Origin: Aedes albopictus
Lineage: Eukaryota; Arthropoda; Insecta; Diptera; Culicidae
Direction of reading: 5' to 3'
DNA: 64,000 bases
Assembly (NCBI RefSeq): GCF_035046485.1
Contig: NC_085138.1
Span: 63,666,580 to 63,730,579 of the forward strand
Below the pieces are notes generated by a model that was given only the letters and a program-made list of their open reading frames with translations, was not told where the DNA came from and searched no databases. Numbering within the stretch: position 1 is the first letter of the stretch; each line of letters starts with the position of its first letter. A program made the translations under genes and the position numbers. This document shows positions 22,365 to 33,420 of this stretch, piece by piece.

Positions 22365-25300
22365 GCACCCTACTACTTATTAATTAATGTTTGAAACAAG
22401 CTTGTCATCAGCAGTAATTCGGTGGTGCGGTGGCTAATGATGATACGCCTAATCGTCAGTGGCGATGACTCACCGCAACTAAAGGGTTTCGCTGTCCGCA
22501 AGATGCTTCTCCGAGCCGAGTAGGTATCTATGATCACATCCCAAACTGGTAGGGTCAAGTGGGGTAAGATGCCATTTTTCAAACTTTCATCGTTTTCAAT
22601 GATAATTAGCCTCATTTGTTAGGCTTTCAAAGTGGTAACTGCAACTAGACAATATTTGCTCGATACTTCAGCAAATTTATTTACTAAACTATTGCATTCT
22701 CGTTGATTTTTAGCGATTTTAAAAACTGATTCGTAAAACGGAAGTGGTGCAAAACGACCATCTGCCATGGGGTAAGATGCCACGTCATGAAAACATTCAA
22801 AAATTACGTCCATCAATTTTCGGGCATTTCCGACTCCTTTTCCTCCTCTGTTCCGCTTTTTTCGTATACCCAATAAATGGAGTGTTACCCCCCTCCCCGC
22901 AAAACGATGATCGTAATATTTGAATGACCCCTAATATGGAAAGCGTAGACATCAACAACTTTGCGTCTCCATGTGTGCCTCAATCTCGTTGGAAACACTT
23001 GGCTGGTAATAAAATCACCAGAAAACCTTAATTGCAAGCACGAAAAACCGGAAGTTGCCAATTTTCATTGGGAAATCTAATGATTTTTCGTGGGTTTGGT
23101 GGCCTAGCTTCTAGAAAAATGTTCGATTCAAACATATCTTGACACCATTCACCTATAGTAATGATCAAGTCCTATTCAGGAATGATTTTATGGGTTGGGC
23201 CATTTTACCCCATCTTGGCATTTTGGGCTCTGTTCCCCTATTCGGCAACTCGAGCACACAATCATCCCTTTAACCAACTATCATTCCTTTAAGCATTAGC
23301 TTTTTATGGGAGTGACGCGCGTGCGGTGGCCCAACGGTGAATCTCATAAATCTTCATCATCAGTGAACTTTTTTCTTTATGCTCCATATTTAATCCGCAG
23401 CCACTGAGCCATGATATTGACGTTTGAACGCGCGACAGACACACGTTGACATGACACGCAGGTATTGGATCGTTTAGTGTTCGTTCACAGATTGTGTCGA
23501 AGTTCCCTTTGGTCCGACCAAAGGTGATACGCGGGTTTTTTTTTTTTCTTCTTCTGTTTACCGCTAAAAGTGCCCTGAGGGATGAGCTGGACAGCCGATT
23601 GTGCGAGCGAACGCATGGAAGATCCATTTATTACAAGATATGGGAGTTCCAGCCAGACAAACATCATCATAAACAACTAGCTCGAAGGCTCACTAAGAAA
23701 GCTAACAGTGGTTCCTCAAGTAGCTGTTCTTTAAAATGTAGTGCAGATAAGGTGTAAAAACCTTGGCATAGTAGATGTTCACGCATGGAATCCTTCCACT
23801 AGCTTCTACGCCGACGGAGTGGGTGAAACTCCGTGAGTTGCACGTTAAGATCATTATAGAAGACCTAAAACCTCATGTAGTCTCTTGACGGCTTAACGTG
23901 ATGATAGGTGGAAGCAGTACTTCGACGAACACTTACGCCATCGTGTCTAGCAATGCATTGTATAATATGTTTTCATGTATGAGAAAAAATGCATAGGCCA
24001 TCGGCTTGTTATCTACAAGATAAGCTTGAATTTCTTTATAAAATGCTGGAGTTGTGGATTGGTTCAACATACTGACTTAAGCCAAAATACTTCTTAATTA
24101 TGCTGAATAATATCTTATATGATTTAATGAGATATTGTAGACTTCACATTTTTTTTGTTAGTCACTTTATTCTATTTTGATTTTGTATGAGAAAGCACTA
24201 TGGCTTAAAAGTTTGACCTTGAAAGATCAGAGTTGAATTTGATTAGGCGTGTAAAATTAACGGAAACATTTTTGACTAGGCTATATTTGGAGACCCCTGA
24301 ACACCAAGTTACGTAAGTGCGATCTCTCGTGGTTCAGTGGTCAGCTCAAAAATATTCATGAAGTCACGCCGACCGCCCGATAAGGATCAATGAATATCGC
24401 GGTTCATCAAAAGAGAAACAGTGCGTGTTTCCTGCGTAACTAGGCATGGCAGCAGCAGTAGCAAGCAGACCACAATCGATATGATCCCTCCAGGGATTGG
24501 GTTATTTATTGTCCGTCATTAATGCCCGGTGCGGCTTCGGTTGAAGTCACCACAGTTAAGACTGTGGAATGAACTTTCAACATCTGGCACCCGGTCACTG
24601 GCTGGTCCGTACATGTGCTTCTCCGTCTCCAGAATCAAATCACTCCGTTGATTCTAGTTTCACTTTTGTGAATGAGTTTTATACCGGCCAATTATCAATC
24701 GCTAGTTTACATATGTGGGCTCATACATTTTATGGCGCCCAGATGAAGATTTATGGCCATATGCTCTTAATTGCTCGCTGCTCAAAAGTCTGTTCGCTCT
24801 TTATTACCCTTTCTTGTTCAATTCCGAAAGATTTCCCATAGCCAAACCAAGGAAAGAAGATGACCACTACTGGCTGACGCCGAGAAATTCTGTACCGTCA
24901 TGAGTCTGTCTCCTCGTGCCGGGTCGGGCTCTAGACTGCCCCGTTACCACGCGCAGAGGCCATCGAACTTAACTGTTGGCAGTGTGAATTACTGCCAGCA
25001 ATGTCAAATGTCCAGTTCTATGAAAATAAACACAGAACGGGAGTCCTACAAGCCAATCATCATTACGTAATTGATACGGAACGCGTTGACTACAACTATT
25101 TTATCGCGTAGACACACGCCGATTGAACTATACGCCCGATTCTGGCCACCGCCTTAAAATGCTGTGGCGTGGCATGGTGGCATCTTAGGTGTAGGCAGAA
25201 GCAGAAAAAAAAACTATCGACCGAAAACGAACGGATTTTCTGCTCTATGGGTCATGATTTATGGCCAATTTGGTCGACGATGCGTGTACACGCGTACGTC

Positions 25301-25789
25301 GCGATGTACCCCGGCTCCGATGACGACGCGACGGTGGGCAATTTAAAACCCATTGGAACTATTTGAGCGAATTCGGATCGCAGAAGATTTACGACCGGGT
25401 GCTGTCGCTGGGTCTTCTGGTGAGGATCGCGCGTTTGTTTGCCATTTGTTAGTTTGCATGTTGGGTGTCTCGTTTTAGGAAATATGCCATTCGTTTTGTT
25501 TCGTGATTGTTTTGTTTCTCGGAGATGGCATTTCTGCGAGGTTTTGTCTACAGCTAGCCAAAAAAACTATTAGATTTGACATGTTTCTTAAGAATATTCC
25601 CCTCTTATCTTTGACAAATTACTTTCTAAGTATCTTATCAAATTAAGGGAGAGACAATTGGTGCAACCCACTGAAATTTTGAGATGAATCAAGGAAAACC
25701 CATCATGCCCAGCGACTACACGACTCACTTGCAAGTGGGGGGAGGGGGTTCATTAGGCACCGGGACTGAAATCCCTGCTGCCCCATCTG
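22365..25789. other. largely non-repetitive region, no gene recognised
   Basis: CAAGTGGGGTAAGATGCC at 22556 and its imperfect complement near 23200-23216 may be the ends of a 0.66-kb element (low confidence). 23.3-25.4 kb is not tandem, has mixed composition and contains a 107-codon minus frame (23304-23627) with no recognisable domain. Parts near 24.5-24.85 kb, with TAATTG and CATATG motifs, could be regulatory. Nothing in the sequence proves it. Confidence 0.35.
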
Positions 25790-26384
25790 GCTAGCATCTG
25801 CACGAACTTCTTTGTAGTCCACAGTGGTCTACTGAACAGCTACTGAAGAAGACCCCGTTGACTGTGGCAACCACAACATCCTCGTTAGATAGTTAGCCAT
25901 CAAGTCCTGGATTCGGTATTCAGTCATCTTCGTCCATAATTCCATTATTCTGGACTCGTCCGCATCCCAATTACCGATTCCCCTTGTATGCGATATGATA
26001 TATCCGTCCCACAGTGAGTATCCGTCCCAAACTTGGCATGCGTCCCATACTTAGTAACTGCAGTCGTTGAGTCACAGTGATTACAGTACTAGCACTGTAA
26101 TTTATCAGCTGACGCTCTCTTGAAGGCCGGGCACTTTGGACCTCCCGTCGTCGGCCGTTGCTGTTCTTGGATTCCTGGAATAATTCAATCACTTGGGAAG
26201 TTTAGGGCAGCCTCATGGACTTCGTCTCCATATCACCTATATCATGCTCCTGTCAGGGCATTTGGAGTCGCAAGACTTGTGTCCGGTGCGAAACACCTGA
26301 AGCAATCCTCCAGTGACAGGCATATGCTCGACGAACACTCCGACCAACCTAATTTCAATTTATTTTTCAAGTTTTCCCAGCAAG
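25790..26384 (-). pseudogene. R1-type non-LTR ORF1 (gag), C-terminal part with zinc knuckle
   Basis: Read on the minus strand from 26384, the frames give KLKLGWSECSSS, then CFRCF, then after a one-base frameshift GHKSCDSKCPDRS. This reconstructs the order and spacing of a CCHC zinc knuckle (C-x2-C-x4-H-x4-C) typical of the nucleic-acid-binding end of R1/I-group gag proteins. It directly continues the segment at 27742-28690, from which it is separated only by the LTR element and its CCTAC duplication. Beyond the knuckle (about 25790-26190) only decayed sequence follows; no endonuclease or reverse transcriptase was found. Stops and frameshifts make it a dead copy. Confidence 0.75.
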
Positions 26385-26389
26385 CCTAC

Positions 26390-26632
26390 TGTAATATCTA
26401 CCCTGATCTGGGTAAACTACTGTAAGAGTGTTATCAAATAAGAGTCTTGTGAGAGACTTGAGAGTAAGGAATAAAGCAAGATCAGTTTGTTACTAGCCGT
26501 TGTATGAGACGGAGACGAAACCCAATTGATGGTGTTCCTTTATTCTACTAGAAAGATCTCTTAATATTAACTTAAACTAAGAATTAATCTAATAAGTATT
26601 TGCTGAACGATCATAAGTTATCGGATATAACA
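26390..26632 (+). repeat. 5' LTR (243 bp)
   Basis: TG...CA ended. It carries AATAAA at 26470-26475 as a candidate polyadenylation signal. Confidence 0.9.
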
Positions 26633-27285
26633 GTGGCGACGACGGTAAATCGGGTTTGAAGTGATAGTGAAAGTGCAGGTAGCTCAAACAGAAGGAACTT
26701 CCAGTGTGAGACAGCGTAAGTACTTAAAGAGTTTTTTTTTTAGCCTAGCAACTCAAGAAGCTTGCAAAATCGACAGACAGGTTGTACTTGAAATTAATTC
26801 GGCAAGAGCTAATTAGAGTACCTGTTAAGCCATTAAAAGACGGAATTAGATGCGGATGCGTATATGAATATTGTGAAAGTTGATTTCGATTCATTATCGT
26901 AGCATCGTAGTAACACCATTTTGCTTTCCATTTCTTTTATTCCACAGCGTGTATTCAGATTATTGTTCCCCAATTTTCTCTGCATTACTCCGAGAGACAA
27001 CCATATCCACATACAGCGAGCGGGAGAAAACCAACCCCACCCGCGAGAGGTACAGATTGCACGGACTATCTCGAGAGTGGTGTGAGTTGCTGCTGTTGTT
27101 GTTGGAGGTGTTGCTGTTGTGTGGTGCGTTGTGGTGAGCTGGTGTTATATCGCTATCAAGTGAGAGAAAGTGAGAAACTGCTGGGGGCTCGTTGAGTGAC
27201 CTGCGGAGTGACTGATTAAGTGAAGACTCTCCTCACTGCTCATTCTTCGTTGTGAAACCGTCGTGAGAAGGATATCGATCGGTGA

Positions 27286-27498
27286 TCGACTGCAAGAACA
27301 TCTGATTTTATTACCGATTTGAAAGGAGGTAGAACGAAGATACAGCTTCCAAACACCACGACGAACAAACGTAGAAGGGACTCGATCGAAGAGGAAGATG
27401 ATTTCCTTGGGTTCTCGGAGGATTCGATGCCTCCAGCCATCCACGAGAGGAAGAAGATCAAGCAAGTTAGAAGTCCTATCAAAACGCGAGAACTGTAA
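27286..27498 (+). pseudogene. 70-codon open frame in LTR element interior, no start codon
   Basis: An open frame follows a TGA at 27283-27285 and stops at a TAA formed by bases 3-5 of the 3' LTR. The peptide is basic and acidic in turns (NKRRRDSIEEEDDFLGFSED, then HERKKIKQV) and resembles a structural-protein tail more than a chance frame. No conserved gag motif is recognised and no ATG precedes it in frame until late, so it is listed as a remnant of unknown function. Confidence 0.35.
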
Positions 27499-27736
27499 TA
27501 TCTACCCTGATCTGAGTAAACTACTGTAAGAGTGTTATCAAATAAGAGTCTTGTGAGATACTTGAGAGTAAGGAATAAAGCAAGATCAGTTTGTTACTAG
27601 TCGTTGCATTAGACGAAGACGAAACCCAATTGATGGTGTTCCTTTATTATACTAGAAAGATCTCTTAATACTAACTTAAACTAAGAATTAATCTAATAAG
27701 TATTTGCTGAACGATCATAAGTTATAGGATATAACA
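27494..27736 (+). repeat. 3' LTR (243 bp)
   Basis: Same length as the 5' LTR with nine substitutions. The AATAAA is preserved. Confidence 0.9.
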
Positions 27737-27741
27737 CCTAC

Positions 27742-28690
27742 CTACTTCAATGGATATATTGGCATCTGCTATAAGTATTTGAATCAAGACCACCTCTGTT
27801 TCGGCAACTGAACGACCGCGGTCATCACCTGTACCTCACACTACTGTTGCCACCGTAGTAGTGCCGTGACCAGCTCCTCCCGTATCCGTGATCTCATCCA
27901 TGTTTCTAATTTGGTGAGTCACTCCAGCAGCGAGAGTTCTAATCTCTACTCCTTCGCCGAGGATTTCTTCCGTTCATTTCACTGGCTCGAGTACGTCTGA
28001 TACTGCATAGGTTGACTCTCAGACATGTAGGCTTATAGCTCTTCATTGCCTCATAGATCTCCGAGTACTTGGACTCGTCGATCTATGTCAAGGATGATGA
28101 AAGCTTCGCCCATATCTTGCTTGCTGGCAACTGCTCTACCTTATCTATTCTTTTCCTTTTTATTTGCCTACCTACTAGGCTCCAAAGGGTGTCCTTCCCC
28201 TGACATGCTTGAACCTGTAGAAGCTGAAGGCTTTGTTCGCCCTGCCCCCTTCACTCCGGCATAGGCGGGTCTTCTCAGGCCCACAATTGTTGCCCTTTCG
28301 TTTCGGGGCTAATGGGCCTTGCGTGTGACACTGGGTTTATCATCCTCCGACAAGTCCCTAGTGCGATTTTGCAACGGCTACCCGATAATGCAAAAGCCTT
28401 AGGCTGGGTGGACTTTGGTACCTTTAGCTTTAGTGGTTCTGCTGCCACGGTTACCATGGGCTTGTCATAGCCTTGCTTTGCCGATTTCCGCAGTTCCCCA
28501 AGCCTTGCTTGAGGTCATTACTGATGTTATCAGTCGATGATCACGTTCAGCTGTTGTACAGCCACTACCATGGCAAGAAATCTCCTTACGTTCATCCAGG
28601 ACTAGGCTCCCTACGCTTGGACCTCGCGTACTGCTACCTTATCTAGTATTAACCTTTCTCAGCAGAGACCTAGCAAACTAAACTGTCATA
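27742..28690 (-). pseudogene. R1-type non-LTR ORF1 (gag), N-terminal and middle part
   Basis: On the minus strand SKYSEIYEAMKSYKPTCLRV (from 28073 downward) is followed by IRRTRASEMNGRNPR. In another frame come ILGEGVEIRTLAAGV and NMDEITDTGG, near 27970-27850. The order 'Y-x-E-I, IRRTR, GEGVE, LDEIT' matches the middle of R1-clade ORF1 proteins as I know them. The N-terminal half (about 28110-28690) is more decayed. Several frameshifts and stops are present. ORF1 normally binds RNA in the retrotransposition particle; this copy cannot. The LTR element inserted just before the zinc-knuckle part. Confidence 0.75.
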
Positions 28691-28887
28691 TCCAAAACGA
28701 GCGGAATCCATTTCCAATAACCAAACGGAAATGAATCGTGAGGACAACACACTCGTGGACTCTGTGTTGTCCTCATACTCATTATGCTTCTACTAACAAA
28801 GTGGAAGCGAACTTCGATTGTTCATCAAGATAGTTAAATTCTGAGCTACTAATCATTTGAACTCTGTGTTGTTCATGAATTGTTTGG
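28691..28887. repeat. ~120-bp satellite, left part
   Basis: It contains CTCATACTCATTATGCTTCT and GAACTCTGTGTTGTTCATGA, which recur at 30.79-31.42 kb. The array is split here by a SINE and later insertions. Confidence 0.7.
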
Positions 28888-29028
28888 ATTGGATCTGGTG
28901 TGATGGTTAAAGCGCATGCCTTCCATACCGACGACCTGAGATCGAATCCCACTCCCGACAAACTCTCAAAATTTGAACTCTTCCTTTTGAAAGGAAGTGA
29001 AGCATGGAACCCGAGATCAACTAGCCTA
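28888..29028 (+). mobile_element. tRNA-derived SINE, 5' portion
   Basis: An A-box-like TGGTGTGATGG and a B-box-like AGATCGAATCCC (28939-28950) lie about 30 bp apart in a tRNA-like head. The tail region GAACCCGAGATCAACTAGCC is cut at 29028 by the 1.6-kb element and resumes at 30628 with TAGGGCTAACAAC. Joining across the element with one TA gives the continuous CTAGCCTAGGGCTAA that I remember from an Aedes SINE. Confidence 0.75.
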
Positions 29029-29759
29029 CACGGGAAAAAATTCGTTGCCGGATCCATGACTAAAATGTTATGAAATCATAAAACTTGTCGCTTCATGATA
29101 TTGTAACTACAAGTCATGATATCGTGAAGTTAACAACGATTATCATGAATAATAATAACTGATTCCATCAACAAAAGCCATGGCCGTCAAAAGCGTTATG
29201 AAAAAATTAAGCTCGTTTTCATAAATTGAATACCATAAAGCTGAGTCATGGTAGCATGGCTCTGAGTCATAAAACTATGACGCTGAGTCATCTCAACCAG
29301 ACGCTGAGTCGTATAAACATAACGCAGAGTCATAAAATCATGAATCACAACAAACGAATTTGGGCACTGTAAGCGTTACGTAAACCCTCGCGCAGAATCA
29401 CCTACGCCATTTTTGTCACTTCTGTCAAGGCGCCTTTTGTGAGCGGCAGTGTTTTCCGGTGAGATTTTTTTTGGTTTTCGAAAAAGTGTAGTGAATTGTT
29501 CTTACTTAAATAGTAGTAAACTATATAATTATTGAACTACATTCCAGAAGTTGAAAGTGGAAAAACTCCATATTCCGGCACAAAACTCCGGCCAGCTTCA
29601 TCAGCAGCAGAACAATCAAGCTCACGCACAATTCCGGCACAACATTTTGGCTAAATGCATGACGTAATCTATGGACGCCCCCTATGTCTATGGACCATTT
29701 TACGAGACGGTTCAGAACAACTGATCGCTCATTTTATGAATGAAAATTGGACAGTATGG

Positions 29760-29868
29760 AGCCAGGTCATTTTGACAGATCTCACACGAGCAAGAAAAGG
29801 TCGGCAAACTGCAAGAAAATTGTTCGTCTCTTTCTTGCATGTGTGTGATCTGTCAAAATGGCCTGGCT
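29760..29868. mobile_element. 109-bp hairpin MITE nested in copy 1
   Basis: AGCCAGGTCATTTTGACAG and CTGTCAAAATGGCCTGGCT form inverted ends. An inner GCAAGAAAAG/CTTTCTTGC pairing extends the hairpin. It is present in both 1.6-kb copies, so it was acquired before they separated. Confidence 0.75.
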
Positions 29869-29998
29869 AATGTCAAACATTTCGAGGTTAGGTTTCGTGG
29901 TGTAATGAAGAATAGACTTGCGTGGTGTAATGAAGAATAGACTTTGTTTTTTTGCAGCCAAACAAGACAAAAGAAATCTCAAAAAGTGCAGCCAAATG

Positions 29999-30485
29999 AC
30001 AAATACCAGAATCATAAAAATTACTTCAATATTCAGGAACCTTGTTCATGATTTCAGAGTGCGTGCTTCACGATAACATGACCTTAAATGCCACTTTGCA
30101 CCAATTAATCCGATAGTATAAATTACAAATACTAGAATCATGCATACTGCTTATGTTTTTATAACATTAGGTAATAAATTTAGAACATGCTTTATGATAA
30201 CATGACCAGTACTACCATTTTTCGCAAATCGATCCAGTACCATAAATGACAAATACTTGAGTAATGTTCAAGCTTTCATAAATTTAGTTCATAGTTTGAG
30301 TACGTACTTCATGATAATATGAACCGACTTACCAAATTTCGCTAATAAAACTGGTTCCATAAATGACAACTACTAGTTCTATGAATACCGCTTCTGGTTT
30401 TATGAATCTAGTTAATAGTTCTGGTATTCATGGGCATGATATCATGACTTAACTTACATATTTTTGTCAATAAATATGAAAAACG
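29999..30485 (+). repeat. four ~120-bp subterminal tandem repeats
   Basis: The motif ACAAATACTAGAATCAT and variants start near 29999, 30125, 30249 and 30366. Each unit ends with TTCATGATAACATGACC-like sequence. Such subterminal repeats are often transposase-binding regions in other families; here that is inference. Confidence 0.7.
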
Positions 30486-30627
30486 TAACGCCAAGGTGAC
30501 GTTACGGCAACATGAGTCATGAAAGTATGACCTTTTTTTGTGGTGTATATTTATAACATGAAAACACACATTTTAAGCGAAATCATGACTCATTTAGCAG
30601 GTTTCAAGCAGCGGATTTTTTCCCGTG

Positions 30628-30653
30628 TAGGGCTAACAACATCGATAATAGAA
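30628..30653 (+). mobile_element. SINE, 3' portion after the 1.6-kb insertion
   Basis: TAGGGCTAACAACATCGATA continues the SINE broken at 29028. Its tail resumes after the next MITE as ACAGATTTAAAAAAAT (about 30775-30790). Confidence 0.7.
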
Positions 30654-30770
30654 TAAATCGCCAATTATTGCACACCTTAAAAACTCGCCAATAATTGCAC
30701 ACCTCTTAAGAAAAACATGGAGTGTGCAACATTCGGCGAGTTTTTAAGGTGTGCAATAATTGGTGATTTA
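30654..30770. mobile_element. 117-bp hairpin MITE in SINE tail
   Basis: The left arm TAAATCGCCAATTATTGCAC and the right arm GTGCAATAATTGGTGATTTA pair over ~35 bp with one mismatch. Direct copies of the inner CGCCAATAATTGCACACC lie in the loop. Confidence 0.75.
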
Positions 30771-30788
30771 CCCTACAGATTTAAAAAA

Positions 30789-31420
30789 ATGATTATGCTT
30801 CTAGTAATCAAGTGGATATAAACTTTGAGCTGTTCATCAAAATAGTTGAGTTCTGAGCTGCTCTCTATATGAACTCTGGTGTTGTCCTTATACTCTTTAA
30901 GCTTCTAGTAATCAAGTTTGCTTCTAGTAACCATATGGAAATAAACTTTGAGTTGTTAAGTTCTAAGGTACTCACTATATGTATTCTGTGTTGTTCATGA
31001 ATAACTATCAAACTCATGCACTCTGTGTTGTCCCCATACACACAATGCTTCTAGTTACCAAGTGCAAATGAACTGTGAGTTGTTCACAGAGATAGCTGAG
31101 TTCTGAGACACTCATCATATGAAGTGCTATCCCACTCGTCGACTGTGTGTTGCCCTCATACTCATAATGCTTCTAGTAACTAAATGGAAATGAACTCTGA
31201 GATGTTCTTCAAGATAGTTGATTTTGTGATGTTGTTCATTAATTACTATAACCTTCATGAGCTCTGGGTTGTCCTCATACTCATTATGCTTCTATATGAA
31301 CTCTGTTGTTCATTGGTCATCATCATACTCGTGAACAGTGAGTTGCCTTTTTACTCGTAATGCTTCTAATGGTCAAAAATAATTGAACCTTAGATGTTGG
31401 CTTCATACTTATTATACTTT
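30789..31420. repeat. ~120-bp degenerate satellite array
   Basis: ATGCTTCTAGTAA recurs near 30795, 30898, 31045, 31167, 31286 and 31359. CTCTGTGTTGTCCTCATACT-like and TTCATCAAGATAGTTGAG-like blocks lie between, giving units of about 75-147 bp. It continues the array broken at 28887. Confidence 0.75.
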
Positions 31421-32011
31421 TAGCTTAGTAATTAATTATGCTTCTACACATCCCATTTATAAGATTCTTATTAACTTCAGAAGAGGAAGGAAAAAGCCTG
31501 AGCTTGAGCTTGATTGCCCTCCCGTAGAAGCTACTCCAGTATCGCCAAACCAGCAACACTCACACAAGGAATCAATGAGATGATATCTGCCGGGGACTAG
31601 CAGGAATCTTCAGTGTGTGAGTGTTGGTGATCTTCTATTTTAGGCGACAATGGCGCCCTACTACGTCAAGTTGCAGGTCAATGTGGGGAAGGTGAAGGAA
31701 GTGATGATTGTTATCGTTTGTATTCACATCAGACCGAATATACGGAATGTTGGTGCGATATGGTTGGCAGAGGGTTCACACATTGGTGCGTGGATGCCAG
31801 CCGTAAAGTGACAGAATTGTGTGTTTTCGCTTGATTGCATATAACTAATAGGCGTTATCTGATAGATTTGGATGGAAGGGAAGCGGATTTTTTTCAATCC
31901 GTTTCTGGTTCTAGCGATGGCTATGAACAAACATATGAATGTACATGAGTTATAAATATATGTAGAGGATGGTGAAAATACATAGAAAGATTCAAAGTAG
32001 GATGAAAAAGG
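31421..32011. other. unrecognised DNA
   Basis: No supported gene. The end of this stretch may be the body of the following tRNA-related element, which reads leftward. Confidence 0.3.
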
Positions 32012-32084
32012 GCGGGCCAGGGTTTGAACCTAGGACCTTCTGCATACGAATCAAAAGCGGTAGCCACTAGACCACCAAGCCCGT
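32012..32084 (-). mobile_element. tRNA-like SINE head or tRNA pseudogene
   Basis: The minus strand reads GGGCTTGGTGGTCTAGTGGC (A-box region) and ends CTAGGTTCAAACCCTGG, a well-formed T arm with B box. The acceptor stem pairs only in part (GGGC with GCCC), and no proper anticodon stem forms. A functional tRNA is unlikely; a tRNA-related SINE is the better reading. Confidence 0.6.
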
Positions 32085-32799
32085 GAATTAGCTTCGAAGT
32101 AGGAAAGTCGATAAAACATTAAATGTGCGTTACTGTTGCTGTGTATCGTTTTCTACAAATATGCAAGAAGAAGTGCGCTGTTGAATGATTTTAAAATGTT
32201 TACTCACTTTGTTAAAAACACAAGTCCCGTTCTGTGGCAACAAAAAGTAAACAAGTAATTCAAGATGCGGGATGCAATACAGCTGGCGCCAGAATGTAAC
32301 ACGCATTGACACCAGGTAGATCACAAACGACGATCGTTGTCATGTCACCATGAATACAGCTAAAAATGCAATTTCCTGTTTTGGATACGACGCCTTCTCC
32401 GCGGGGCGTTTAGTCAACTCACAGTCAGGTGAACTCTGACGCAAGCTACCAGATGTCACCGAAAACAGCAAGCTAAACGTCCATCTTAATTATGTTACTT
32501 TTTCACCCAAAACTCGCGTTGATCACACTTTACGACGGACAAATTGACTCCTTCGCCTTTCAGCAAGGTTTCCAGCCTCCACTTCATCAACGGCATCTAA
32601 ATCAAATTCTGTCAGCAGGGCTGTCGACACGCAAACATGATGACCGCACGCACCAAATACTGACCACGCATAAAATCCACCGCAATCCCCCAGGTCTTTT
32701 GGCTAATCGGTCTCTGTTCGTACACCCACGTGTGCTCACCTAATCCACGCACGCTACCACATAACCGCTTAGAGAACCCATCACGAGCTCACGCACGAG
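32085..32799. other. non-repetitive DNA
   Basis: No repeat or gene recognised. The 83-codon frame at 32492-32743 has no identifiable domain. Confidence 0.35.
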
Positions 32800-33420
32800 C
32801 CTTCACCTTCTCACGTTAAAAAGGAGTACGCAATCGGACGCCACAACAAAGCAGATCATCACGCCGCGCCGCCGCCGACCTGCCAAAAATCGAACATTTT
32901 TATTTGGCCAATCGCATTAAAACCAACTCGCGAAGAGCGACGAGCGACGTTTGATGAGTCGCGACGATGAGTGGCACACGACCGAGCATCGATCCAACGG
33001 TGATGCGATGCTAAGCGCCACACAGAGCCACTTTAAAACAGTCGCAGGCCCATCTTTGGCGGATGCTACCCGTCCGTTTCGTATTCGTATGCTTATAAAT
33101 GGTGCGTCTACCTGCTGGCACCCAAAATAATGGACAACCGAAACAAACGCCGACGACAGACCGGGGAAGTCGACGACAGACAAGAAGAATGCCAGAAGTC
33201 AGCTTAATTTTGTGCGTATGTACTTACGTCTTACACACGACGAGCTGACTGCGCACGCACCGTCGCGTCGCGTCGCACACGCATCGCGGAAACGCGACGA
33301 TCAGTCGTCGATCGGTTTGCTGAGGTGTGCGTACGCCGCCGTCTAGCAGCGATGGGTCCAAACATACATATGGAACTAGAGGTTAATTATAAGCAGAAAC
33401 AGTCCGCGTGGAACAAAAAA
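32800..33420 (+). promoter_or_regulatory. CpG-rich promoter-like region
   Basis: Unlike its AT-rich surroundings, this stretch is CpG-rich (GTCGCGTCGCGTCGCACACG near 33260-33280) and free of visible repeats. Core-promoter-like elements are TATAAAT at 33094-33100 and an initiator-like TCAGTCG at 33301. GTATGT at 33216 could act as a splice donor. It lies upstream of, and on the same strand as, the host exon at 49.6 kb and might hold its 5' UTR exon. The elements are short and common, so this is tentative. Confidence 0.3.

Larger units (their letters stand above)
26390..27736 (+). mobile_element. short LTR retrotransposon (1,347 bp) inserted in R1 gag
   Basis: Two direct 243-bp LTRs, 26390-26632 and 27494-27736, begin TGTAATATCTACC, end GGATATAACA and differ at nine positions by eye (about 96% identical). 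CCTAC flanks the element on both sides (26385-26389, 27737-27741), a 5-bp integrase-type duplication. One base after the left LTR, TGGCGAC (26634-26640) matches the start of the tRNA-Arg primer sites known from several insect LTR elements. The ~860-bp interior has no protease, polymerase or integrase, so it depends on other elements (TRIM/LARD-like). Confidence 0.93.
29029..30627 (+). mobile_element. 1,599-bp non-autonomous DNA element, copy 1
   Basis: The ends are CACGGGAAAAAATTCG and the complement of CACGGGAAAAAATCCG. TA lies directly outside both ends and is explained by a 2-bp duplication inside the SINE. It contains a short tandem series of GCTGAGTCAT motifs (29237-29345), a nested hairpin (29760-29868) and four ~117-126-bp tandem subrepeats starting near 29999, 30125, 30249 and 30366. 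Its two short frames (71 and 77 codons) show no transposase. It is nearly identical to 39149-40754 in inverse orientation, with a 7-bp deletion near 30259. Confidence 0.9.

Noticed and set aside
22556..23216. Inverted GGGGTAAGATGCC ends as a transposon
   Set aside because: Only ~16 imperfect bases match and a third copy lies between, so the limits are not secure.
32012..32084. Possible functional tRNA gene on the minus strand
   Set aside because: The T arm is good, but the acceptor and anticodon stems do not pair properly; SINE head preferred.
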